Positions 37,750 to 50,140 of a stretch of 64,000 nucleotides of DNA are shown piece after piece (positions within the stretch are counted from its first letter, which is position 1; each line of letters begins with the position of its first letter). The DNA comes from Protula sp. h YS-2021 (lineage: Eukaryota > Annelida > Polychaeta > Sabellida > Serpulidae), in the NCBI GenBank assembly GCA_949752745.1, contig OX457031.1:6422212-6486211 (forward strand), written 5' to 3'. The notes beneath the pieces are model-generated. The model was not told the origin of the DNA, did not search any database, and saw only the letters and a program-made list of their open reading frames with translations. The position numbers and the translations under genes were made by a program.

Positions 37750-40075
37750 ATTGGTAGTATGTAACCTGACTGTGTTGTTCCAGTCACCGGTAGTATGTAA
37801 TCTGACTGTGTTGGTCCAGTCACCTGTAGTGTGTAATCCGGCTATGCTGCTTCAGTCACCGGCAGTATGCAATCTGACTGTGTTGCTCCAGTCACCGGTT
37901 GTATGTAATCTGACTGTGTTGCTCAAGTCACCGGTTGTATGTAATCCGACTGTGTTGCTCAAGTCACCGGTTGTGTGTAATTTGGCTATGCTGCTCTAGT
38001 CATCGGTAGAATGTAACCTGACTGTGCTGCTCCAGTCACAGAAGTATGTAAAATGATTGTGCTGCTCCAGTCACCGGTAGTATATAACCTGACTGTGCTG
38101 TTCCAGTCATCGGTCGTATGTAACCTGACTGTGTTGCTCCAGTCACCGGTTGTATGTAATCTGGCTATGCCGCTCCAGTCACCGGTAGAATGTAACCTGA
38201 CTATGTTGCTCCAGTCACCGGTAGAAAGTAACCTGATTGTGATGCTTCAGTCACCGGTAGAATGTAACCTGACTGTGTTGCTCCAGTCACCGGTCGAATG
38301 ATACTGGACTGTGTTGGCCCAGTCACCGGTATTATGTAACCTGACTGTACTGGTCCAGTCACCGGTAGTATGTAAACTGACTGTGCTGTTCCAGTCACCG
38401 GTAACACGTAACCTGATTGTGCTGCTCCAGTCACCTGTCGTATGTAACTTGACTGTTTTGCTCCAGTCACCGGTTGTATGTAACCTGACTGTGTTGCTCT
38501 AGTCAAAGGTTGTATGTCATCTGGCTATGCTGCGCCAGTCACCTGTCGTATGTAACTTGACTGTGTTGCTCCAGTCACAGGTTGTATGTAACCTGACTGT
38601 GTTGCTCCAGTCACGGGTTGTATGTAACCTGACTGTGTTGCTCTAGTCATCGCATGTATGTAATCTGGCTATGCTGCTCCAGTCACCGGTTGTATGTAAC
38701 CTGACTGTGTTGCTCCAGTCACCAGTAGAATGTAACCTGACTGTGTTGCTCCAGTCACCGGTAGTATGCAACTTGACTGTGCCACTCCAGTCACCGGTAG
38801 TATGTCACCTGACTGTGTTGCTCCAGTAAATAGTAGAATGTTACTTGACTGTGTTTCTCCAGTCACCGGTAGCATGTAACCTGATTGTGTTGCTCCAGTC
38901 ACCGGTAGAACGTAACCTGACTGTGTTGCTCCAGTCTCCGATAGTATGTAATCTGACTGTGTTTCTCCGGTCAAATGTAGAATGTAACCTGACTGTGTTT
39001 CTCCAGTCACCGGTAGAACGTAACCTGATTGTGTTGCTCCAGTCACCGGTTGTATGTAACCTGAATGTGTCGCTCCAGTCACCGATAGTATGTAATCTGA
39101 CTGTGTTTCTCCAGTCACCGGTAGAATGTAACCTGACTGTGTTGCTCCAGTCACCGGTAGAATGTAACCTGACTGTGCTGCTCCAGTCACCGGTTGTAGG
39201 TAACCTGAATGTGTTTCTCCAGTCACCTGTAGAACGTAATCTGATTGTGTTGCTCCAGTCACCGGTAGCACGTAACCTGACTGTGTTGCTCCAGTCACCG
39301 ATAGTATGTCATCTGACTGTGTTTCTCCAGTCACCGGTAGAATGTAACCTGACTGTGTTTCTCCAGTCACCGGTAGAACGTAACCTGATTGTGTTGCTCC
39401 AGTCACCGGTTGTATGTAACCTGACTGTGTTGCTCCAGTCACCAATAGTATGTAATCTGACTGTGTTTCTCCAGTCACCGGTAGAATGTTACCTGACTGT
39501 GTTGCTCCAGTCACCGGTAGAATGTAACTTGACTGTGCTGCTCCAGTCACCGGTTGTATGTAACCTGACTGTGTTGCTCCAGTCACCGGTAGAATGTAAC
39601 CTAACTGTGTTGCTCCAGTCACCGGTAGTATGTAACCTGACTGTGCTGCTCCAGTCACCAGTTGTATGTCACCTGACTGTGTTGCTCCCGTCACCGGTTG
39701 TATGTAATCTGACTGTGTTTCTCCAGTCACCGGTAGAATGTAACCTGTCTGTGTTGCTCCAGTCACCGGTTGTATGTAACCTGACTGTGTTCCTCCAGTC
39801 ACCGGTTGTATGTAACCCGACTGTGTTGCTCCAGTCACTGGTTGCATGTAACCTAACTGTGTTTCTCCAGTCACCGGTAGAATGTAACCTGACTGTGCTG
39901 CTCGAGTCACCGGTTGTATGTAACCTGACTGTTGCTCCAGTCACCGGTTGTATGTAACCTGACTGTGTTCCTCCAGTCACCGGTTGTATGTAACCTGACT
40001 GTGTTCCTCCAGTCACCGGTTGTATGTAATCTGGCTGTGTTGCTCCAGTCACCGGTAGCAAGTAATCTGATTGCA
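37750..40075. repeat. 36 bp minisatellite, about 64 copies
   Basis: The unit contains ctgactgtgttgctccagtc and accggtagaatgtaac. This is the longest array before 41 kb. Ordered variant blocks recur (for example tgtttctccagtcaccggta patterns near 39000 and 39355). Plus (38845-39957) and minus (38669-39910) frames stay open because 36 is a multiple of 3; neither is supported as a gene. Confidence 0.96.
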
Positions 40076-40319
40076 CCCCAATGATCAAAATTATGTAACC
40101 TTCGAAACACCTCGTATATTTAAATGCTGTTTTTTTTTTAAATTTTGTTAATAGTTTCTGATAAAAATCGAATATAACATGACATGTTATAGATCATATC
40201 GCATTCATACAATCATAAACATCTAAGGCGATTTGACATTGTTCTATATTTTGCTTGACTAATGCGAATTTCACCAAGATCCCGCAGTTGCCTAAAACAC
40301 TGGTAACGGACAAAGTTTA
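40076..40319. other. Non-repetitive spacer
   Basis: No feature recognised. Confidence 0.5.
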
Positions 40320-41235
40320 TTCTCTGTTTACCTCTGCTTTCCTCTCTTTACCTTTGTTTTCCTGTATTCTCTGTTTACAGTTGTTTTCCTGTACATTCTC
40401 TGTTTACCGTTGTTTTCCTCTATTGTCTGTTTACCGTTGTTTTCCTCTATTGTCTGTTTACCGTTGTTTTCCTCTATTGTCTGTTTACCGTTGTTTTCCT
40501 CTATTGTCTGTTTACCGTTGTTTTCCTCTATTTTCTGTTTACAGTTGTTTTCCTGTACATCCTCTGTTTACCGTTGTTTTTCTCTCTTGGCTGTTTACCG
40601 TTGTTTTCCTCTATTGTCTGTTTACCGTTGTTTTCCTCTATTTTCTGTTTACCGTTGTTTTCCTGCACATTCTCTGTTTACCCTTGCTTTCCTCTATTGT
40701 CTCTTTACGGTTGTTTTCCTGTATTGTCTGTTTACCGTTGTTTTCCTCTATTGTCTGTTTACCGTTGTTTTCCTCTATTGTCTGTTTACCGTTGTTTTCC
40801 TCTATTTTCTGTTTACCGTTGTTTTCCTGTATTTTCTGTTTACCGTTGTTTTCCTGTATTCTCTGTTTACAGTTGTTTTCCTGTATGTTCTCTGTTTACC
40901 GTTGCTTTCCTCTATTGTCTGTTTGCCGTTGTTTTCCTGTATATTTTCTGTTTACCGTTGTTTTCCTCTATTGTCTGTTTACCGTTGTTTTCCTGTATTT
41001 TCTGTTTACCGTTGTTTTCCTGTATTTTCTGTTTACCGTTGTTTTCCTGTATTTTCTGTTTACCGTTGTTTTCCTGTATTTTCTGTTTACCGTTGTTTTC
41101 CTGTATTTTCTGTTTACCGTTGTTTTCCTGTATTTTCTGTTTACCGTTGTTTTCCTGTATTTTCTGTTTACCGTTGTTTTCCTGTATTTTCTGTTTACCG
41201 TTGTTTTCCTGTATTGTCTGTTTAAGTTTGTTTTT
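40320..41235. repeat. 27 bp minisatellite, about 33 copies (ctgtttaccgttgttttcct)
   Basis: Units differ mainly in ctctattgt versus ctgtattt. The last ten are nearly identical. Hydrophobic plus-strand frames of up to 337 codons (VYRCFPVFS-type) are repeat translations. Confidence 0.96.
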
Positions 41236-41662
41236 ATGAATTCTTTGTTTGCCTGTCTGCTTCGATAACGCCAGAAAGTAAAAGAATGGTGCTACTCCCA
41301 ATTTTGAAATAGATCTGGCCAGCGGAAGATTTAAAAATTTTCCCCAAACAATAGAATTAAAACAGTGTGATGGTTTTTTGCAGTGATTTTGTGGCTCTAA
41401 TTTATAAGTTGCTGCTTTAAAGCGTTTAAAATAATTCTTGCATGCAAATGTGACCCACAAGGCCCGTAGCACAATTAAAGCATTTTGAGAACTAATTCGT
41501 ATCTCTTGGGCCCATTCTAGTACTTTATTTGTCTTTCAGGTAACCATTTTACTTTAACAAATATTTTCGCCTGGCTGACCATTCGAAATGTTTCGGAAAC
41601 GGATCGCTTTTCGTTATTTGACTTTAATGATGGATGGATGAGAACAAGGCTCAGGTCTCGGC
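41236..41662. other. Non-repetitive spacer
   Basis: Unique sequence just left of the segmental duplication. No upstream exon of the duplicated gene was identified here. Confidence 0.5.
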
Positions 41663-41798
41663 ATGATTTGCTTCGTCTGCAGGTCGTTTCTGCGCTATCG
41701 TCTCGCCATGATTTGTTTCATTAGCAGGTCGCTTTTTGTGATTTTGTCTCACCGTGATTTGTTTTATTTGCAGGTCATTTCTGCGCTATTTGCTCTTC

Positions 41799-42218
41799 AT
41801 GCTTTCATTCAATGGCTGCGTTCTAAACTTTATCTGGAACTTGTTCAGTTGTGAAAAATACAAAGCAGACCGGAATTATGAGTTGGAATTGATGAAATTA
41901 CAGCGTAAAGGAGCCCATGAGTCATGCACTGAGCTGGCGAAGACGATCACATCTTACGCCGTGTACTATAGCGAGGACTTCAACCTGCAGAAGTACGCCG
42001 AGTGCATGAACCTGCTCCGCGCTAGCCGCCAGAGGGCGTGCTTGGAGGTCGCTAAGGTCACCACATCATTCTTCTTGTATTATAAAGAGGAGTTTGATGT
42101 GCAAAAGTACACAGATTGCGTCGGCAAGTACAGCGTGAATGAGACACGGTATAGTAAAGACATTGGTTTAGAAAGGAGGACTTACTACATTTCCAGCGAG
42201 GAAGACGACGCGCTCTAG
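41799..42218 (+). CDS. Unrecognised protein with duplicated C-X25-C motif, copy 1
   Basis: The frame encodes 139 residues from the first ATG; the frame is open upstream through an acceptor-like tttgcag at 41767-41773. It may instead be a terminal exon starting at 41774 or at a later acceptor (cttgttcag, about 41852). Residues 1-18 are mostly hydrophobic and could be a weak signal or membrane segment. Two aligned repeats follow, C43-X25-C69 and C81-X25-C107, sharing the pattern C.E(L/V)AK..TS(Y/F)..YY.E(D/E)F(N/D)(L/V)QKY. The tail is acidic (SSEEDDAL). One possible N-glycosylation site (NET) lies at 114-116. I recognise no family. The repeated disulfide-ready hairpin suggests a small secreted or extracellular helical protein; that is inference. 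It converges on the C1q gene. Confidence 0.55.
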   Translation: MLSFNGCVLNFIWNLFSCEKYKADRNYELELMKLQRKGAHESCTELAKTITSYAVYYSEDFNLQKYAECMNLLRASRQRACLEVAKVTTSFFLYYKEEFDVQKYTDCVGKYSVNETRYSKDIGLERRTYYISSEEDDAL

Positions 42219-44111
42219 CGTTGTTAATCATTCTTTAGCATTTACAGCTACTAAATATTAGATCTCTGCCTTCTATTAGAAACAACATACGTTGAAGTAA
42301 GGTGACAGACCATATGCACAAGGAGTGTCTGAGCAACGAGTATTGCAGTCTACATGTAACTGGATCTGTAACTTCGCGTTACTATGTCAGCGAAGAGCAA
42401 TTCTATGATGACTACTGCACATATTTTGATTTTCTCGAAGACGTCTCAGGCTGAATGGTTTCCGGTCGGAGAGAGTGTAAATGTAAATGTTTTCATTGCC
42501 CCGTCCCCCTCTCTCCCCCTCCCCCTCCCTCCCCCTCCTCCCATTCAACCTTCCTCCTGTTTATAATCAGACGATGATCTCAAAGAACAGTGCTTCACAC
42601 GTATGGTCGGAGGATGCTTTCATTCCGCTAGCAAAGCATTGTTTTCGTGTTCTCTTAGTTTATAGTATATTTTTGAGAAGTTGTCTTTACAAATATCACT
42701 TTTACACAGACATATATTTAAGATGTGATGTAGTTAGAATTGATAGATCGTGTTTGTGTGAAGGAATGCAATAATGTTATCTATAACAGCGTACAAGCAC
42801 TTTACACAGAAGTTAAAGAGGAATGCCGCTATCTTTGAGCCATCTAGTGACTGAATTTAGAATCAGGATCAGAATTTTCAAATTGTGTATAAACTGAAAT
42901 GTTAAATTTTCTGCTATCAGTCGTGGGGCGCCAGGATTATATCCTTTGCAAAGTTATTGGGTAATCAGTGTTCGAAAACCATGTTACACGCCACTGGCCA
43001 CCTAATTTGTTTGACAACATTAGAATTGACTGGATCACAAAGCAGCGCCAATGTCAGACAACGGTGTGCTCGGTTCAGTAATGCGAAAAAGGGTGGATCA
43101 GGGCAACAATCTGTGGACTTTTCCAACCAAATGATGTTTTTTTCGAACCCTGTTGCCTGGAGTACAGTAGCTTTAAAGTTTGTATTGATTTCTATTGAAA
43201 TTTGGGCGGAAAATGGTGGTATATGTCATCACTGAAAAAAGTGTAAAAAAATGAGTTGGGGGGGGGGGGCTGGTTTGCAAAGAAACCTGTAGTGACAAAA
43301 GAACCGCGGGGACCCCTATATTTTACTATCTCAAATGTTGAATGAATTATCAGTGCGTAATTATGTACAATATGATCTGTATTGGAATTAGACTCAAAAT
43401 TTGTTTATTTGCCATTCTTAGCAATGCAAACCTAAAGAAATCCTGAGTCGTTTTAGTTCTGCTTTATTTCTCATAAAAGTCCGGTGACCATTGCTTTTTA
43501 TATCCTATTATTATAGCACTGTGTCACATGGTTGCACATGCGAAGTATTAAAACAAAATTGTTGCAGATTAATATTATGGGATGATTTTAGTCATGATTT
43601 TAGTGGTACCTGTTCTCATCTAAATATTAAGTTGGCAACTTATAAACGATTTCGGTTCTGCGCCCTGTCGTCGGAATGATGCTGTGGGTAAGCTTGGTTT
43701 ATCCTGTGCAAAGCCGCAGTATGAAAAGCACACACGCTCCGGATTAACTAATCCCACCTGGATCAGTTAATCCTGAGTTAATCCATAGTGTGAACTCTCA
43801 CTGAATTCTCAAAATCTTAATGATCTAACGTTTAAGACTCAAGTTGTAATGTACGGCGCGTAAGGCTATCCTCAGCAAATCCACACTACGAAAAGTCGCA
43901 TATTTAGACAGGGCTAACATTTCTGCTGCTGACCCCAGGCTCTGGTACCACCCCTTAGCTCTGGTACCACTCCACCCGCCTCCTCTGGAGCTACCCATAG
44001 CTCTGGTGCCACTCCACCCACATCCTCCAACGGAAAACAGAATTTACACCCCTCTCAGAGTTTGTTACAGTGGAAAACAACAACATCATCATCATCATCA
44101 TCATCATCATC

Positions 44112-44163
<52 letters not shown>

Positions 44164-44623
44164 CGAAGATCGATCGATATCTGGTTCTTTTATTGCACTT
44201 TTGTCAGCATAGCCAAAATTGGTCCTGCAATGAAATCCAAACAGGCGTACATTTGGATAACAAGCAGACCGACAAAGTACAGAGGACTAGGTATACCTTA
44301 TGGATGGAAATCAAAATTTAAACATAACAGAAATAAGTCAAAATTAAATAAATCCCTCAAATTGGGTTAAAAGATCCCTTTGCTGAATTCAATAATTATT
44401 GTTAGCTTCGAATTTTCTCTTTTTTCGTCAACAGGTGTTATTTAAGGCGAATAGATATCAGCGAGGCTGTGCGTATTTAAAGCCCATGTTCATGTGGCGA
44501 ATAACAAAGTCGTGCGGTCCGTTCTGGCCTTAGTAAAACGGGAAGGAAACTTTCTACGAAATGTGTCTAAGCTAATTAACGTTTGTAAGTCATTTACGAT
44601 ATCGTGACATGCTTGTCAGACCT
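42219..44623. other. Downstream region of copy 1, no second gene seen
   Basis: Likely 3' flank or UTR plus intergenic sequence. It holds a C/T-rich tract (42498-42545), a G run near 43258-43270, and a (CAT)n(CAA)n microsatellite at about 44082-44161. Candidate AATAAA signals are at 44347-44352 (plus) and in the tcttttattg region near 44190 (minus). Short open frames here are not conserved beyond the general identity of the two duplicates. Confidence 0.5.
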
Positions 44624-44697
44624 TCACTGAGCGACTCGGAATGCCGAAAATGTGACGTCTGATGCCGATGTTACATTTCTCAAGCCGCTGTCGGGAA
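44624..44697 (-). pseudogene. Truncated C1q-domain tail (duplication remnant)
   Basis: The minus strand reads the last 23 residues and stop codon of the C1q gene (…NVTSASDVTFSAFRVAQ), identical to 48059-48132. Just upstream (above 44697) homology ends and the acceptor-derived minisatellite begins. It has no start or domain core, so it is a fragment created by the duplication breakpoint. Confidence 0.9.
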
Positions 44698-45115
44698 ATG
44701 CTTTGCTTCATTTGCAGGTCGTTTCTGCGCTATCATCTCACCAGGATTTGCTTCATTTGCAGGTCGTTTCTGCGCTATCGTCTCACCAGGATTTGTTATA
44801 TTTTCAGATCGTTTCTGCGCTATCGTCTCACCAGGATTTGCTTCATTTGTAGGTCGTTTCTGCGCTATCGTCTCGCCATGCTTTGCTTCATTTGCAGGTC
44901 GTTTCTGCCCTATCGTCTCACCAGGATTTGTTATATTTTCAGATCGTTTCTGCGCTATCGTCTCACCAGGATTTGCTTCATTTGCAGGTCGTTTCTGCGC
45001 TATCGTCTCGCCATGATTTGTTATATTTTCAGATCGTTTCTGCACTATCGTCTCGCCATGATTTGTTTCATTAGCAGGTCGTTTTTTTGTGATCTTGTCT
45101 CACCGTGATTTGTTT
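44698..45115. repeat. 45 bp minisatellite derived from a splice-acceptor/exon start
   Basis: About nine units containing tttgcttcatttgcaggtcg and tttctgcgctatcgtctcac. The same motif is present about 2.4 times in unit 1 (41663-41775), ending at the acceptor-like tttgcag before the open frame. Each repeat therefore carries a TTTGCAG acceptor-like string. The expanded form exists only in unit 2. Confidence 0.92.
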
Positions 45116-45149
45116 TATTTGCAGGTCATTTCTGCGCTATTTGCTCTTC

Positions 45150-45569
45150 ATGCTTTCATTCAATGGCTGCGTTCTAAACTTTATCTGGAACTTGTTCAGT
45201 TGTGAAAAATACAAAGCAGACCGGAATTATGAGTTGGAATTGACGAAATTACAGCGTAAAGGAGCCCATGAGTCATGCACTGAGCTGGCGAAGACGATCA
45301 CATCTTACGCCGTGTACTATAGCGAGGACTTCAACCTGCAGAAGTACGCCGAGTGCATGAACCTGCTCCGCGCTAGCCGCCAGAGGGCGTGCTTGGAGGT
45401 CGCTAAGGTCACCACATCATTCTTCTTGTATTATAAAGAGGAGTTTGATGTGCAAAAGTACACAGATTGCGTCGGCAAGTACAGCGTGAATGAGACACGG
45501 TATAGTAAAGACATTGGTTTAGAAAGGAGGACGTACTACATTTCCAGCGAGGAAGACGACGCGCTCTAG
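45150..45569 (+). CDS. Unrecognised protein with duplicated C-X25-C motif, copy 2
   Basis: 139 residues, identical to copy 1 except Met32 to Thr and one silent change in Thr128. It has the same two C-X25-C repeats (C43-C69, C81-C107) and the same acidic C-terminus. Upstream, the single acceptor region of copy 1 is here preceded by an expanded array of acceptor-like repeats, which could affect splicing or start choice. It converges on the intact C1q gene, with 2.5 kb between stop codons. Whether copy 2 still has its own 5' exons is unknown: the duplication begins at the acceptor, so copy 2 might be reached only by splicing from the upstream exons of copy 1. Confidence 0.5.
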   Translation: MLSFNGCVLNFIWNLFSCEKYKADRNYELELTKLQRKGAHESCTELAKTITSYAVYYSEDFNLQKYAECMNLLRASRQRACLEVAKVTTSFFLYYKEEFDVQKYTDCVGKYSVNETRYSKDIGLERRTYYISSEEDDAL

Positions 45570-48058
<2,489 letters not shown>

Positions 48059-48648
48059 TCACTGAGCGACTCGGAATGCCGAAAATGTGACGTCTGATGC
48101 CGATGTTACATTTCTCAAGCCGCTGTCGGGAAGATTCAGTGTCAATGTGACTGTGTCCTCGTTGTCTAGACGCACGACCGCGTGGTTACTGCTCGTCGGC
48201 AGGGCGCCGCCGCTACCGCTGGGTATTGCCGTGGTCATGATGACGTCATCGTTGACGGCCAGCGCCAGCGGCAGAGCTGCGTGGCCTCGGGTTGATGACG
48301 TCACGTAGAAGGCATACAGGCCGGGCAATGCGACGTCGAAGCCCCCAGCGTCGAGAAAACCGCCCTCGTTTGTGACTACTGTGTCGAATGTGATGGTGTG
48401 ATGCGGATCTCCGGCGGAGCTCACGTTGAAGGCCAAGGCGTGAAAGGCTACAGGGCCAGAGGGGTCAACCCCCGGGGCGCCCGTCGTGGCATCGCTAGGG
48501 ACTGGGGTGGGGGCGCCAATCCCCGGGGTGCCCGGCGTGGCATCGCTAGGGGCTGGAGTGGAGGCGCCAACCCCCGGGGAGCCCGTCATTGGATTGCTAA
48601 GGGCGGGGGTAGTTGTAGCTATCGAACAATGACAATAAGCCGCTTGCC
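48059..48648 (-). CDS. C1q gene exon 5: linker and C1q domain
   Basis: The acceptor ATGTGATTGCAG (AG at 48650-48649) opens a phase-1 exon that completes a Gly codon and continues QAAYCHCSIATTT. The C1q signature is recognisable: VAFHALAF at the start, ITFDTVVTNEGG, then FDVALPGLYAFYV (the G.Y.F strand), LALAVNDD, HAVVRLDNEDTVTL and the final TFSAFRVAQ. The domain has no cysteine. The stop is TGA at 48061-48059. The last 74 nt are duplicated at 44624-44697. Confidence 0.92.
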
Positions 48649-50103
48649 CTGCAATCACATAACATTTCATGTAAGATCTCAACGGAACTCGGATTGCACT
48701 CAGATTGGTAGGCAGGCCTGTGGACGAACAAGGCAGTGCTGACTGCACTCAGGTCGGGGTGGCAGGCCGAGGGTTGTGTACATGTTGACGCAATGATTAT
48801 AGTGTTGCAGGGGAGGGGTAGGACAAGGGTTGTGTATATGTTGACGCTATGATTATAGTGTTGAAGAGGAGGGGTAGGACAAGGGTTGTGTGCATGCTGA
48901 TGTTATGATTACTGGCCTATGTTTCATTGCACAGCGGGAGTGGCATTTCATGCAGTGTACGTTATGAATGTTCCCAAACGAATGAATAATAAAAAAAAAA
49001 CAAAGAAAAAAAAAAAAAACAAAAAAAAAAAACAAAAAAAAACAAGTATGTCAGTGAAACTGGCTAAGTCCCCTGCAGGCATGCAATTCAAGGATTCCAA
49101 CAGAAAAGTGTCAAAAATAACATATATCCGGATAAAACTGTCAAGAAATGGTTGATTTGTTGCCAAATTTCATTAATCCCTACTTAGTTTACACCTGTGA
49201 CGATATCCCTTTGTTCTTACAATCCATTATTTTAATGTAATGGACTGGTGGGAGTCCATTATTTTAAATAATGGACTCTTTGCTGTTGCGAGTCCATTAT
49301 TTTAATACAATGGATTCGCTGCTATTTGAAATGAAAAATAAACAACTGTCCATTTCTTTTTCGTTTAGAACGATTTGGCGTATCTAAAAAAATATTAAAC
49401 AAGTATATCAGTAAGAAACTGATTATAGTCCCCGCCGAAAGATATCTGAATGTACACTTCTTCGGTCAAAAACTTACTGAAAGATCGTACGTAAAAAAGC
49501 AGGAGGGTGGTGGACGGAATTTTGGTCAGCGAACAAAAGTGAAAGCATCGTGCCTCCACAAACAAAAATTTTGGCTATGTTGGAAGTTTAATAGTTTCGT
49601 CAATTTTTGGTCAAATCAAAAACCAATCCCACGTCGCACAATCGTAATATATATTCCTTCGCTCCAAAAAAACTCAAAATGCTGTCGTGCAGAATAACTG
49701 AGAAATTGCGCGTACAAAAGTGCCCCCACATCACGCCCCCTACAAACAAAAAATTTGGTCAAGTTTGAAGCTTCTCAGTTTCGTCAATTTTTGGTGAAAT
49801 TCTAAAATAACCACAGGTCGTCCAACACATGTTGTTACTTCCCACAAAAAATCAAAAGCCTGTGGTGAAACGTGAGTGAGTAATCGCGCGTACAAGAGTG
49901 GGAGCACTGGTGAGGGACAGATGGACGGACGGACAGACAGACAGACGAACAACGCGTGTTTTATAAGTCCCCCGCTCCGCACGTACCGCGGCGGCGGGGA
50001 AATAACAAGCTAAAAAACCACCGTTCCATGTGTTGACCAACCCCCCCCCCCCGCCCCCGTTCCTCCATCCCGCCCCTCACCCCGCCCCTCACCCCGTTGT
50101 TTA

Positions 50104-50140
<37 letters not shown>

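Larger units (their letters stand above)
41663..44697. repeat. Segmental tandem duplication, unit 1
   Basis: This 3,035 bp unit runs from an acceptor-like motif repeat (atgatttgcttc) through the open frame at 41799-42218, its downstream region and a CAT/CAA microsatellite, into the last 74 bp of the C1q gene terminal exon. It is nearly identical to 44698-48132, in the same order and orientation. Confidence 0.95.

Noticed and set aside
38669..39957. 413-codon minus and 370-codon plus open frames
   Set aside because: By-products of a 36 bp stop-free unit; no codon bias or domain.
40255..41268. 337-codon hydrophobic frame resembling a membrane protein
   Set aside because: Hydrophobicity comes from a T-rich 27 bp repeat; other frames look the same.
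42957..43235. 92-codon frame conserved in both duplicates
   Set aside because: The copy at 46308 is shortened by a substitution creating a stop; similarity only reflects the recent duplication.
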